Below are positions 36,844 to 46,269 of a DNA stretch of 64,000 bases, piece after piece. The stretch is from contig NZ_VTQX01000017.1 in assembly GCF_008764295.1 (NCBI RefSeq), positions 1 through 64,000 of the forward strand. The letters are read 5' to 3'. Each line of letters opens with the position of its first letter. Position 1 is the first letter of the stretch. The translations under genes were made by a program, and so were the position numbers. The stretch is from Bacillus methanolicus. GTDB taxonomy: Bacteria; Bacillota; Bacilli; Bacillales; Cytobacillaceae. The notes under the pieces were generated by a model. The model was given only the letters and a program-made list of their open reading frames with translations, had not been told where the DNA came from and made no database searches.

Positions 36844-37287
36844 ATGACAATGGATTTATGTACAATTGGTTTTTCACAAAAAAATTTACGGACTTTCGTA
36901 GAGTTATTAGAACGTAATCATGTAGCTAAGTTAATAGATATCAGACTAAATAATACTTCACAGTTATCGGGTTATTCAAAAAAAGATGATTTACAATATA
37001 TTATGGAATTAAGAAAGATTGAGTATGTTCATGAACTTCTTCTTGCACCAACGGATGATCTAGTAAAGGCGTTTAGAAAAAAGGAGATTTCTTCAGATAC
37101 GTTTGAAAAAAGATATTTAGAATTGCTAATTGAACGCAATATAAAAGAAAAAATAGATGAGATAATAGGCAACAAGACAGTATGTTTACTTTGCAGTGAG
37201 CATAAGCCTCATCATTGCCATCGGAGAGTGCTTGCTGAATACATTAAAAAATATCGTAAAGATGTTAATATCATTCATTTGATGTAG
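36844..37287 (+). CDS. DUF488 family protein
   Basis: 147 aa. LCTIGFSQKNLRTFVELLER, KLIDIRLNNTSQLSGYSKK and the ending VCLLCSEHKPHHCHRRVLAEYI (CxE..P..CHR) are the signature of this family. Function is unproven. GGAGAGTTACG precedes the ATG. Confidence 0.92.
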   Translation: MTMDLCTIGFSQKNLRTFVELLERNHVAKLIDIRLNNTSQLSGYSKKDDLQYIMELRKIEYVHELLLAPTDDLVKAFRKKEISSDTFEKRYLELLIERNIKEKIDEIIGNKTVCLLCSEHKPHHCHRRVLAEYIKKYRKDVNIIHLM

Positions 37288-37449
37288 ATTAATGACCATT
37301 GCTAAATGAAGAAGAGTTAATGGTACAGCACAACCTTATTAGTAAATGTACGACTCTCGTGTTCCAAAGAATTTAAAGTCTCCTAAAGATTATTAAAAAA
37401 CCTGAATTTGTTTACGGTAAAACTGAAAATGTAGGAGTGAAACTTCAAC

Positions 37450-37827
37450 ATGCAATATGATGCAAAGAATGCTGAAGAATATTTGGAAATGCTTGAAGAC
37501 GATTGGAGAAAAGAGAAACTGCTCGCAATTCGACAAATGATATTTACATACGCATCTGAACTAGAAGAAGTTATCCGCTATAAAATGTTGAATTATGGTA
37601 AAGACGACAACTATATTTTTGCTTTAAATGCGCAAAAACATTATGTCAGTCTCTATGTGGGTACAATAGAAAAAATCGAAAATGCAGAAACCCTACTAGC
37701 GGGCTATAGTTATGGGAAAGGCTGTATTCGCATTAAAAAATCAATAATGATGGAAGATACGGGATTGGAACAATTTATTCACAAAACCGTTGATATGTGG
37801 CGTGCCGGTGAAGATACAGCTTGTTAG
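37450..37827 (+). CDS. DUF1801 domain protein
   Basis: 125 aa with EEYLEMLEDDWRKEKLLAIR, VIRYKMLNYGKD and GKGCIRIKKS, matching the DUF1801/YdhG-like fold (frataxin-like; some members called iron chaperone). GTAGGAGTG lies before the ATG. A short hairpin AGCC/GGCT then Ts at 37826-37846 overlaps the stop and may end the transcript. Confidence 0.8.
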   Translation: MQYDAKNAEEYLEMLEDDWRKEKLLAIRQMIFTYASELEEVIRYKMLNYGKDDNYIFALNAQKHYVSLYVGTIEKIENAETLLAGYSYGKGCIRIKKSIMMEDTGLEQFIHKTVDMWRAGEDTAC

Positions 37828-37958
37828 CCTAAAGGCTGGGGTTTTTTGAGTTCAGCAGTATAAAACAATACTGCCAGTGAGACGATAAGTGGTGTAATCA
37901 TGCAATACCTGGAAAAAAAGATATAAGATTCAGAATTTAAGTAAGTGGGGGAACTTAA

Positions 37959-38336
37959 ATGATTAATAAAATTGGGAAAATTACTATCTATGTAGAAGAC
38001 CAAGAACAAGCAAAAGCGTTCTGGTTAGAAAAACTTGGCTTTGTATTAAAGCTAGAACAACCAATGGGATCTAATGCGACTTGGATTGAAGTAGGCCCTA
38101 ATGAGGATGAGTTTACCACGTTAATTCTTTATTCTAAATCATTAATGGAGAATCAACAGCCATCTAAAGTTGCTCATCCATCTGTTCTCTTTAGTACTAC
38201 TGATATTGAAGCGGCTTATGAGGATATGAAGCAAAAGGGCGTAAAGGTGGAGGAATTATTAAAAATGCCGTATGGAAGTATGTTCGTTTTTTATGATCAA
38301 GATGGAAACGAGTATATGTTAAGGGAAGATAAATAA
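37959..38336 (+). CDS. VOC / glyoxalase-fold protein
   Basis: 125 aa: KIGKITIYVEDQEQAKAFWL at the N-terminus and MFVFYDQDGNEYMLRED at the end, the two halves of a beta-alpha-beta VOC fold. Members are dioxygenases, isomerases or antibiotic-binding proteins; this close type is mostly uncharacterised. GTGGGGGAAC precedes the ATG. Confidence 0.92.
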   Translation: MINKIGKITIYVEDQEQAKAFWLEKLGFVLKLEQPMGSNATWIEVGPNEDEFTTLILYSKSLMENQQPSKVAHPSVLFSTTDIEAAYEDMKQKGVKVEELLKMPYGSMFVFYDQDGNEYMLREDK

Positions 38337-38817
38337 TCATAAGTATCAGTTCCCCTAATCTGCTGATGTATGATGGAATTGTGGAACTCACCTATTAGTA
38401 AATTTATCTTTCGCCCAACTCGTTGACCAATCGTCTTTGACATTCTTTGAGATTGTAGGGCTTTTTTGGAAATACACTTGATTTAGTGTTAATTAAATAG
38501 AAATAACAATTTTAATAAAATAGGTTAGTCTAATCAGATAAAAAGAATCAACCGGTTAGACTATGTATCTTCTTTTGCAAAATTTTTAATAATGAATTTT
38601 AGTTAAGACTCATTCGATTTTGAAATGAGTCTTTTTACATTAAAAACAGGTTTTTTTTTACAGTTGTTGAATATTTATATATAGTGTTTGAAAATGGAGG
38701 GAACCTTTAACTAATAATGGTAAAAGGGAAACTATTGATAGAATAGATTGATAAATACATATTGAAAAAAGAAAAATAATAACTAATATGTTCTTCAAAA
38801 TTGAATAGGAGGATAAA
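38337..38817. other. Intergenic region with an isolated terminator
   Basis: No protein gene is supported. AAGACTCATT (38605-38614) and AATGAGTCTT (38624-38633) plus Ts form a strong terminator about 270 nt after the VOC gene, which leaves room for a small RNA. Confidence 0.5.
38605..38637 (+). terminator. Rho-independent terminator without an adjacent gene
   Basis: Ten-base-pair stem AAGACTCATT/AATGAGTCTT with a 9-nt loop and T tract. Confidence 0.75.
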
Positions 38818-39276
38818 ATGAAACGCGAAATTAATATATGGATGCTTCTTATTGTAATTGTCGCTGGAGTAATAATAGGTGTAAATGCTAATAATCCATC
38901 AAAGATATCTTCAACTACTTCAGATACTTTAGAAAATAAAAACTATGAAAAGTTAAATAGTGATAACCAACATGTGCAACAAGAAGAGGCGATTAAAAAA
39001 GCACTTGATATGTACATGAGTGAAAACTTCTATCGATATCATAAAACAACTTGGTTTGATTCTGTTTCCGGTACAGATGCTGTTATAAATGAATATGGCA
39101 AAACTTTTATTATTCAATCTAAAGGAAAAGAATATGAGCAAGAGGCAGAAAAATTTTATAGTGCAGTACTTGGTTTTTTTAATGCAAAAACAACCGATCC
39201 TAAGTATCTGGTTGATAATGTCATTTTAATAGATCAGGATTTCAATATTTTAAGAGAAACAAAAACTATTCATTGA
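38818..39276 (+). CDS. Hypothetical membrane-anchored extracytoplasmic protein
   Basis: 152 aa: a single N-terminal hydrophobic helix (INIWMLLIVIVAGVIIGVNA) after MKRE, then a Ser/Thr/Asn-rich linker and a soluble domain with EEAIKKALDMYMSENFYRYH. The first helix looks like a signal anchor. No family recognised. TAGGAGG precedes the ATG. The following intergenic stretch to 39521 has nothing I can support. Confidence 0.75.
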   Translation: MKREINIWMLLIVIVAGVIIGVNANNPSKISSTTSDTLENKNYEKLNSDNQHVQQEEAIKKALDMYMSENFYRYHKTTWFDSVSGTDAVINEYGKTFIIQSKGKEYEQEAEKFYSAVLGFFNAKTTDPKYLVDNVILIDQDFNILRETKTIH

Positions 39277-39521
39277 TGATGTTTGATTGTTTATTTAAAT
39301 ACTGAGGCTAGAAAGACGAAAACAATGGTTTTTGACTATTTCTTAAGCAGTACCTTGAATTAAGTTTTTGGCTTTTGATATTTAAAAATGGATCAATGCA
39401 AAGAAAGAGTTGTAAAGGAGCTTTATGGAATCGGAATGGTAATTTTTTTTTATAAAGCCCTGTATTATAAATGGACAGTGTTTATAAAATTTTTTTAAAT
39501 AAAATTAAAGAGGGCGATTTT

Positions 39522-40700
39522 ATGAAATTAGTTCTTAGCAGAAAAGGATTTGACTCTGGGAGTGGAGGATGTTTGTCCCCATATGACCATGACTCAGGGC
39601 ATTATATATGGTTTCCAATACCTGAGAAAGTAAATAGTTACTCAAATCAGATTCGATATACAGATATACTTGTAAAAAATGAATATCTTTGTAACCTAAA
39701 AGGTTCTAATTTAAGCGAAGTATATAAAAGCTTCAAGGGGAAAGACCAGGTAAAGTTACGAAAAAACGAGTATGCTTCTATTGATGATCCTAATTTATTT
39801 ACTCATTTCGATCCGATGTTAGGAAAGCCTCCTTGGTTAGTGGAAAATAAGAATTTTATAATTGGTAAGGGGTTTGGACAATTTAATGCTGCGCCTCATC
39901 TGGAGAATCACAATGTAAAAGATGGATCCATTTTTCTATTCTTTGGTGGGTTTCAGTCAACATCCAATAAAATAGTATCTGGCCATTATATTTACGGGTG
40001 GTTAAAGATAAAGAAAAGAATAGAGACTTATATGGAATGTAAAGAAATCATCGAACCATACAACCTCGAACATCATCCTCACATCACAGAAGCCGCTTTT
40101 AAAAGAAACCAGAAGAATTATATTTTTTTACCCGATCAATGGTTATTTGAAGACTTAAATATTCCAGGCTGCGGTTATTTTATTACCTTAAATGATGATT
40201 TATTACTCTCATGCAGTAAGGAATCTAATAAAGCTACTTGGAAATTGCCAATCTTTTTTTATAAGAATCTTACACAGGTCCACCAAAAGACCTGGCAAAT
40301 TGAACAGGAAAAATTTTGTACAGTGAAGACAGGTATTGGTCAGGAGTTTGTAACACATCTGTCCAAAAAGGGAGAGGAATGGGTGAGAGAGCTATTCTTG
40401 AAAAATCAAAATAATATTTACCGTCATAAAATTCATGCAGAAAGTGGGGAGAAAGAAATGGACTTTCAAGATTATTTAATGCAAAAACATATTCTTAAAA
40501 AAGGAGAGAGGCAGTTAAAATCTGTTTCTGTACAACAGTACTTCAATAGGCTAGAAAGCATGCGTCGACACGGCATATATAACGAAGAGGATCTGATTGA
40601 TGATATCTTGGTTAGGAAGATTCAAGAACATTATAAGGATTGGAAAACATATTTGAAAACGGTGGAGCATTACATAAATTATAAAACTATTAATCAATGA
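39522..40700 (+). CDS. Nmad3 (nucleotide modification associated domain 3) protein
   Basis: 392 aa starting MKLVLSRKGFDSGSGGCLSP, the hallmark opening of Nmad3, followed by IPEKVNSYSNQIRYTDIL, FTHFDPMLGKPPWL, GQFNAAPHLENHNVKDGSIF with LFFGGFQ, and HHPHITEAAF. Nmad3 was defined by comparative genomics in contexts of modified-DNA biology in phages and bacteria; its chemistry is not known to me. ATG 39522 has AAAGAGGGCG before it; 17 earlier codons are open. A PD-(D/E)XK-like gene follows after 23 nt, so the two are probably co-transcribed. Confidence 0.85.
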   Translation: MKLVLSRKGFDSGSGGCLSPYDHDSGHYIWFPIPEKVNSYSNQIRYTDILVKNEYLCNLKGSNLSEVYKSFKGKDQVKLRKNEYASIDDPNLFTHFDPMLGKPPWLVENKNFIIGKGFGQFNAAPHLENHNVKDGSIFLFFGGFQSTSNKIVSGHYIYGWLKIKKRIETYMECKEIIEPYNLEHHPHITEAAFKRNQKNYIFLPDQWLFEDLNIPGCGYFITLNDDLLLSCSKESNKATWKLPIFFYKNLTQVHQKTWQIEQEKFCTVKTGIGQEFVTHLSKKGEEWVRELFLKNQNNIYRHKIHAESGEKEMDFQDYLMQKHILKKGERQLKSVSVQQYFNRLESMRRHGIYNEEDLIDDILVRKIQEHYKDWKTYLKTVEHYINYKTINQ

Positions 40701-40723
40701 AAAAATATATAGGAGGCAGGTTA

Positions 40724-41410
40724 ATGGGAGATTACTTTGTGCGAACTGATGGTCCAGAGTCATGGAGAAAATGCCTTGCTAATCCTGATAAGCAGTGGAA
40801 AAGTGGATATTCGGCTTACGAATTGGCTTATTGCTGGGAAGGAGCCACGAAACTACCAGCTTGTGTTGAAAGAGTATTCAAACAAAGTGAGTTACCAATA
40901 TTCAAAAATGTAGAAGTATTATTTGGATTTCCAGAGTACAAAGTGCCTTTACCTGGTGGGAGGGCAAGCTCTCAAAACGATCTTTTTATTCTTGCCAAGT
41001 CAAATGCTGAACTATTAACGATTATGGTCGAAGGAAAGGTTTCAGAGCCTTTTGGAGTAACTGTGGAAACTTGGCTGGGGAATCATCCTAGTAAAGGGAA
41101 GAGAAATAGACTAGATTCAATACTCGAAATATTAGGTTTGCAAGAAAAACAAGTGCTTAAAATAAGGTACCAATTATTACATAGAGCAGCATCTGCGATG
41201 ATGGAGGCCGCTAATATGACTGCCAAGCATACACTAATGCTTGTTCATTCATTTAGTGAAACTGGAAAATGGTATTCAGACTATGCAGAGTTTGTTAAAC
41301 TATTTCATCTATCTCCTACGAAAGATAGCATAGTGGGCCAAGTACAAATTCAAGGTATAAATCTTTATTTTGGTTGGGTTACTGGAAGAAAAATAAGTAC
41401 TATTGATTGA
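40724..41410 (+). CDS. Putative PD-(D/E)XK-like nuclease-fold protein (DUF6946 type)
   Basis: 228 aa. Conserved parts are WKSGYSAYELAYCWEGATKL, FGFPEYKVPLPGG, then SQNDLFILAKSNAELL followed by TIMVEGKVSEPFG: the D (NDL) and E-x-K (EGK) spacing is that of a PD-(D/E)XK nuclease core. RYQLLHRAASAMMEA follows. AGGAGG stands before ATG 40724; an earlier ATG at 40697 overlaps the Nmad3 stop but lacks that site. Neighbour of Nmad3; nuclease activity is inferred, not shown. Confidence 0.8.
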   Translation: MGDYFVRTDGPESWRKCLANPDKQWKSGYSAYELAYCWEGATKLPACVERVFKQSELPIFKNVEVLFGFPEYKVPLPGGRASSQNDLFILAKSNAELLTIMVEGKVSEPFGVTVETWLGNHPSKGKRNRLDSILEILGLQEKQVLKIRYQLLHRAASAMMEAANMTAKHTLMLVHSFSETGKWYSDYAEFVKLFHLSPTKDSIVGQVQIQGINLYFGWVTGRKISTID

Positions 41411-41431
41411 TTTGAAAAAACTACTTTATTT

Positions 41432-41584
41432 ATGGCAGAGAAAAGATTAACGAAGCAAATCGTTTTGGTGAATTTGATTTTATCACTTGCAGCTACAGTT
41501 ACGTTAGGTACTACAATGGGAATCAAAGGAGGCATTTCAAGAAATAATGGAGAATTGATACAGCAAATCGGAGAGCTATTATAA
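41432..41584 (+). CDS. Possible 50-aa single-helix membrane peptide
   Basis: MAEKRLTKQIVLVNLILSLA and on to a short polar tail ISRNNGELIQQIGELL: one membrane helix. No clear Shine-Dalgarno. It may be a real micro-protein, a gene fragment or chance. Confidence 0.3.
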   Translation: MAEKRLTKQIVLVNLILSLAATVTLGTTMGIKGGISRNNGELIQQIGELL

Positions 41585-41646
41585 CTGTTCAATTCTTCCG
41601 AGAAGTAAACGGTTATGAAAGTGACGATAAATCGAGGTGGAAAATA

Positions 41647-43032
41647 ATGAGAAAAGAAGAGTTGGAGCCGCAATTCACATCATTATTTACAGAGATTAAA
41701 AATCAAGGATTTTTCAATGGTGTGGTACTTGTAGCTGTTGAAGGGAAAACAGTGTTATGTGAAGCGATAGGGAGAGCGGAATACAATGATGGGAACGGGC
41801 GCCATTTGACGAGGGGTTCCATGTTCGAACTGGCTTCTGTATCCAAACCAATTACGGCTTTAGGTATTGTCCGTTTGCAACAACAAGGGAAGTTGAATTG
41901 GGATGATCCCATTGCTAACTGGATTCCTGAACTGCCGTATCCAGGAATTACAGTACGACATTTACTCAGTCATACATCGGGTTTACCTGATTATATGGAG
42001 TTATTTGCAAACAAGTGGGATCCTATGCGTTATGCTTACAATGAGGATGTGCTGCGTATGCTGATTGAGCATCAGCCTGAGCCGTTGTTTGCTCCTAATG
42101 AGAGTTGGCTGTACAGCAACACGGGTTATATTTTGTTAGCCATCCTCATCGAGCGGATTAGTGGTCAGAGTTACGGCGACTTTTTGGACGAACAAATCTT
42201 TCAACCTCTCGGGATGAAGCGAACGCAGGTCTATAATCGCCGAGTCGATCCAAGGAATGTTCCAGATGATTACGCTTTTGGGTATGTTTATAGGATTGAA
42301 CATGGGTATGTTTTGCCTGATGAAATTCCGGAACTGAATTATGTAAAATATTTAGATGGGTTACAAGGGGATGGGATGGTCAATAGTACCGCTGATGATT
42401 TATTGCGACTGGATAGGGGCCTGTATGCTGATGATTTCTTTAATTCGAGTGTGCGCCAGTTGATTTTTTCTCCAGTTACAATGAATAATGGTGAGACATT
42501 TGATTATGGAATGGGCTGGCTGCTTGAGGATGATGAGCGACTTGGGAAAAGCGTCTACCACAGTGGAGGTTGGCCAGGATACTCTACATTACTTAAACGT
42601 TACATTGACCGTGATCTCACATTAATTATGCTGCAAAATGGCGAGCGGGATCATGCTTACACACAGCAGTTGGTGAATAGCATCGAACAGATTTTAAGTG
42701 GGGAGGCTTACACGGTACCAAAGCCTTTAGAGAATAAGAAAATCATTCCACTAGATCTGAAGAAGGCTGGGACATTGCTTGGAAAATACAGATTTTCAAA
42801 TGAACAGGGAGATATTTTTGATGTAGATGTATTTGTAGAGCAGGATAAGTTATATTTGAAGATGGGAAATGGAATGGTGCTAAAGTTGTTACCATTATCA
42901 TCAACACGCTACTATGAGGAACAAACGGCGACAGAACTTGAGTTTCATAGCGATGAGGGTGACGAGGGGATGCGACTAATTTGGCATTCAAATGCTGAGC
43001 CGGAGATAGCGGAGCGGGTAGTTATGGATTAA
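41647..43032 (+). CDS. Serine hydrolase of the class C beta-lactamase / penicillin-binding fold
   Basis: 461 aa. Catalytic SxxK in ELASVSKPITALG near residue 63, YxN in WLYSNTGYILLA near residue 158, and HSGG in SVYHSGGWPGYS near residue 300. The C-terminal part is an extra lipocalin-like or DUF3471-like beta domain. No signal peptide is visible, so it should be cytosolic, like many esterase or peptidase members. GAGGTGGAAAATA precedes the ATG; a terminator follows. Confidence 0.93.
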   Translation: MRKEELEPQFTSLFTEIKNQGFFNGVVLVAVEGKTVLCEAIGRAEYNDGNGRHLTRGSMFELASVSKPITALGIVRLQQQGKLNWDDPIANWIPELPYPGITVRHLLSHTSGLPDYMELFANKWDPMRYAYNEDVLRMLIEHQPEPLFAPNESWLYSNTGYILLAILIERISGQSYGDFLDEQIFQPLGMKRTQVYNRRVDPRNVPDDYAFGYVYRIEHGYVLPDEIPELNYVKYLDGLQGDGMVNSTADDLLRLDRGLYADDFFNSSVRQLIFSPVTMNNGETFDYGMGWLLEDDERLGKSVYHSGGWPGYSTLLKRYIDRDLTLIMLQNGERDHAYTQQLVNSIEQILSGEAYTVPKPLENKKIIPLDLKKAGTLLGKYRFSNEQGDIFDVDVFVEQDKLYLKMGNGMVLKLLPLSSTRYYEEQTATELEFHSDEGDEGMRLIWHSNAEPEIAERVVMD

Positions 43033-43053
43033 GGTAAAAAAAGTTCTCTTATA

Positions 43054-43089
43054 GGCAGAAACTCTTAAATGAGAGGTTCTGTCTTTTTC
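43054..43089 (+). terminator. Rho-independent terminator of the serine hydrolase gene
   Basis: GGCAGAAACTCT pairs with AGAGGTTCTGTC (one mismatch) and runs into TTTTTC. Confidence 0.75.
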
Positions 43090-43347
43090 TTAATTTATTA
43101 GATTCGGTGAGTCTATGAAAGAGAATTCTCCTACCATGGATGTAATAAGGGTAATAGGTGTACTTACCAATCCTTTCTGTTGTACAGGGATTGCAACAAT
43201 GGATTCAATAGACTTAGAGAGAAGATTTCCACACACAAATTCTCTTTTAATTTTGCAGTCGTTGCACTGTGAGACTTTATAATGCTAGTATGATAGAGGA
43301 AGTGTTAGTAACGATAATAGCAGTTTAAAAGAGAATGAGGTGTTTAT

Positions 43348-43914
43348 GTGGAGAAAAAGAAAGAAAAAAATGAACTATTCGAATGGATAAAAACAATAGG
43401 GATTGTGTTTGTTTCCGCATGGGGCATTCACTTTTTTCTATTTGAACCGATTGAAGTTAATGGTGCCTCAATGATGCCTACATTTGAAAATGGAGATAGA
43501 GTTGTGGTCGATAAAATAGGCCCCCAATTAACGGATTATGAGAGATTTGATGTCGTTGTATTTGAAGCAAAAAAAGATACTAATTATATTAAACGTATTA
43601 TTGGTATCCCTGGGGACCGCATTGTTTATGAAAATGATGAGCTTTTTATTAATGGTGAGAAATATGAAGAACCTTATTTAGAAGAATATAAAGATAGATT
43701 AAAGGACAGCGGTACTTTTACTGAAGACTTTACATTAGAAGAGTATTTAGGTGAAGAAGTAGTGCCAGATGGATACTTTTTTGTCCTAGGAGATAATCGC
43801 CGGAATAGTACTGATAGTCGAGATCCAAGTGTAGGATTTGTATCAAAGGATAAAATATTGGGAACTGCAAAAGTCGTTTTCTTTCCCCTAGATAATTTAA
43901 AAATCATAAAATAA
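43348..43914 (+). CDS. Type I signal peptidase
   Basis: 188 aa, the length of Bacillus SipS-like enzymes. N-terminal anchor EWIKTIGIVFVSAWGIHFFL, catalytic Ser in NGASMMPTF near residue 41, Lys in YIKRIIGIPGDRI near residue 81, and GYFFVLGDNRRNSTDSRDP. Removes signal peptides outside the membrane. GTG start with GAGG upstream (ATGAGGTGTTTAT). Not clustered with a substrate. Confidence 0.95.
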   Translation: MEKKKEKNELFEWIKTIGIVFVSAWGIHFFLFEPIEVNGASMMPTFENGDRVVVDKIGPQLTDYERFDVVVFEAKKDTNYIKRIIGIPGDRIVYENDELFINGEKYEEPYLEEYKDRLKDSGTFTEDFTLEEYLGEEVVPDGYFFVLGDNRRNSTDSRDPSVGFVSKDKILGTAKVVFFPLDNLKIIK

Positions 43915-44038
43915 TAAAGTGCTATGAGTGAGGCAATGTTGTTATTGTCTACTTTTGTTCGTATTTTGTGGATGTACATAATGAAATCGATTATAAAAAA
44001 ATCGATGTTTTTTGACTGCATTTTTGCGAGTATTATGA

Positions 44039-44086
44039 GCCGTGTAAGTAAGGAATGTAACGACTCCTTACTCACACGGTGTTTTT
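44039..44086 (+). terminator. Rho-independent terminator
   Basis: CCGTGTAAGTAAGGA pairs with TCCTTACTCACACGG (one bulge), then TGTTTTT. It is 125 nt after the signal peptidase gene. Confidence 0.85.
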
Positions 44087-44408
44087 AATTTGATATTGGA
44101 ATCTTCCTGAATACAATTGATCCTTCAAGCGCCCGAAATTTCTTAGAAAATTTCTGTTTCCACTCTTCCTTATGTTGGAGATGGTAAGGAAGAGTAAAGT
44201 TAAAATTGATTCAATTTAACCCGATAGCGCATTAAATCCTGAATTTGAGGAATAGGTAAGGGTGGGTTCAAATGCATTATTATCTTAGGACTTATCGGTT
44301 ATCTTGATTTCATTGCGTATGTGGAGAAGGACAGCGGATTTGTTGACAGCGAAACTAAATGAGGATATTATAGACAAGTAAAGTCTCTTTTTAAAAGGTG
44401 GTGGAACA
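44087..44408. other. Intergenic region, no gene seen
   Basis: Upstream region of the Rrf2 gene; no supported frame and no clear operator. Confidence 0.4.
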
Positions 44409-44804
44409 ATGAAATATTCTCGGGCTACAGATTATGCGTTACATACTATGCTTTTCCTCGCTCAGGCTACTCCGAGAGAAACGATTAGTGTTCATAAATT
44501 AGCGGAGCGACAAAATGTTTCTCCTACCTATCTTTCGAAAATATTAACGAAACTTGTTAAGGCAGGAATGATTGAGTCCTTGCCAGGGGTGAATGGTGGC
44601 TATAAATTGAAAAGCAATTGGGAGAACATTTCGTTTCTAGATGTGATTCATGCTATTGAAGGTTCTGCTTCTTTGTTTGATTGCAGTTTCGACCATGGTC
44701 CGCAATGCCCAATTCAAAGGGTAGTTGAGCAAGCAGAAAAGAAGATGGAGGATTACTTAAAAAGTATGACGATAGCAGCTCTTGCAAAAGAAGCTCAATG
44801 CTGA
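44409..44804 (+). CDS. Rrf2-family transcriptional regulator
   Basis: 131 aa beginning MKYSRATDYALHTMLFLAQA, with the wHTH VSPTYLSKILTKLVKAGMIE and wing GVNGGYKL. Cys residues in DCSFDHGPQCPIQ and at the very C-terminus (KEAQC) could bind an Fe-S cluster or sense redox, as in NsrR/IscR, though the exact three-Cys spacing differs. It likely controls the methyltransferase gene 96 nt downstream. AAAAGGTGGTGG precedes the ATG. Confidence 0.93.
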   Translation: MKYSRATDYALHTMLFLAQATPRETISVHKLAERQNVSPTYLSKILTKLVKAGMIESLPGVNGGYKLKSNWENISFLDVIHAIEGSASLFDCSFDHGPQCPIQRVVEQAEKKMEDYLKSMTIAALAKEAQC

Positions 44805-44900
44805 TAAATTTTTTTACTATCATTAAGGACAAAAGGAGTCTTTAAACTCTTTGAATGGATTAGTTAGATTGTTTGAAATAAAAGGAAGAGGTGTGTAGCA

Positions 44901-45797
44901 ATGTTAAAAGATATTTATAATGAATTCGCTTGGGAAAAAGCTTGGAGAGAGGATCGATCGACAAGTGTAAATACGATGAAAGAAGGGGGGATAGAGCCGA
45001 CACGCGCTTTTGATTCAATTGCTCAAAGGTACAATGAGCAATCATTTAGCGAAGAGGGTAAAATGCGAACAGAGCGAATTATCGGTTGGCTGGAAGACCA
45101 AGGAGTAGATTTTAATGGAGCCTCTGTATTGGACATCGGCGCAGCGTCCGGCGGATTTTCCATTCCCTTTGCGGAAAGGGGAGCGCAAGTGACAGCCGTT
45201 GAACCTTGTCTCCCATTTGTGAAACTGTTAGAGGAAAACAGCAAAAAGTGGGCTAAGGATAATGTAGAGATAGTTGAGGGTGCTTTTGAAAATATTGATA
45301 TAAAACAGCAGGGATGGGAAGGGGCCTTTGATGTAGTATTCGTGTCTATGTGTCCAGCGATAGTGGATTGGGAGAGCGTAGAGAAAGTATTGAGTTGCGC
45401 CAGGAAGTATTGTTATATTAGTCTGTCAGCAGGTCCAAAGGAGCATAGTCTTATCGATGAATTATTACCGCTTCTAAAAAGTCCTTACAACAAACCCAAT
45501 AGTGCTGAGATGATGTATTTGATGCAGCTGCTTTTACTGAAAGGGTATGCATTTCATTCGCTTGTCACTCGAGAAATGAAAGTCACTGAGTTGTCTCGAG
45601 ATGCCGCTATTCAAGAGGTTTTGAACTGGTTAAAAATTTATAAACTTCCTATAAATGAAGAAACACATCGTATCATTGAAGATTATTTGGATCAATATGA
45701 TTCAAGTAACAAAATAACGATTCACCAGGGAGGACGATTCGGTAAGGTACTTATTAAATTGCAAGATCAAAGCATGAAATTCGCAAAAAAAGATTGA
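44901..45797 (+). CDS. Class I SAM-dependent methyltransferase
   Basis: 298 aa. Motif I is SVLDIGAASGGFSIPFAE near residue 74; motif II is VTAVEPCLPF; FDVVFVSMCPAIVDW corresponds to post-II. Preceded by an Rrf2 regulator gene, a pairing seen in other Firmicutes, which suggests a stress- or metal-linked substrate (not identifiable). GGAAGAGGTG precedes the ATG. Confidence 0.9.
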   Translation: MLKDIYNEFAWEKAWREDRSTSVNTMKEGGIEPTRAFDSIAQRYNEQSFSEEGKMRTERIIGWLEDQGVDFNGASVLDIGAASGGFSIPFAERGAQVTAVEPCLPFVKLLEENSKKWAKDNVEIVEGAFENIDIKQQGWEGAFDVVFVSMCPAIVDWESVEKVLSCARKYCYISLSAGPKEHSLIDELLPLLKSPYNKPNSAEMMYLMQLLLLKGYAFHSLVTREMKVTELSRDAAIQEVLNWLKIYKLPINEETHRIIEDYLDQYDSSNKITIHQGGRFGKVLIKLQDQSMKFAKKD

Positions 45798-45924
45798 GAA
45801 GAAAAAACATGTTTTTTTTAGCGAGGAGTTTTTGAGTACATTATAAATCATCTTCTAAATCTAATCGTTATACATTTAATCGCATTTTGGGCCAAGACAA
45901 GAAATGAAATGCTTAGAAAACACC

Positions 45925-46170
45925 TGGCTATGCCGGGGGTTCCAGAGAGCTTAAAGCGTGGTAACAAAAAACCTCACTTCATGGTAGGATAAAGTTGGTT
46001 TCTCGACCACTTTATCTCACGCATGAAGGAGGTATGCCCTGATGAAGGACATGAATAGTTTAGCACACACAACATGGAATTGTAAGCATCACATAGTATT
46101 TGCACCAAAATACAGAAGGCAAATGATCTATGGAAAATACAGAAAGAGTAACAGAAATACAATAATATGA
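45925..46170 (+). mobile_element. IS200-like element remnant (left end and start of tnpA)
   Basis: TGCCGGGGGTTCCAGAGAGC and an imperfect hairpin ahead of the reading frame are typical of the left end of IS200/IS605 elements. The frame from ATG 46042 reads MKDMNSLAHTTWNCKHHIVF then APKYRRQMIYGKYRK, the N-terminus of the HUH transposase TnpA, and is cut off by a TGA at 46168. About 40 of some 150 residues remain, so it is inactive. Confidence 0.85.
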
Positions 46171-46238
46171 GTATGAATGGTTTCCTCAAAAATGGGATAA
46201 TTAGAATGTGGTAAAATCCTAATTTGAGAAAAAATTTT

Positions 46239-46269
46239 AAGAACCGCTTTTAATTGTGGTTCTTTTTTT
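46239..46269 (+). terminator. Rho-independent terminator
   Basis: AAGAACC pairs with GGTTCTT, T7 tract follows; may belong to the IS remnant. Confidence 0.7.

Noticed and set aside
39471-39521. 17-codon N-terminal extension of the Nmad3 frame
   Set aside because: No ribosome site; the family begins at MKLVLSRKGFDS.
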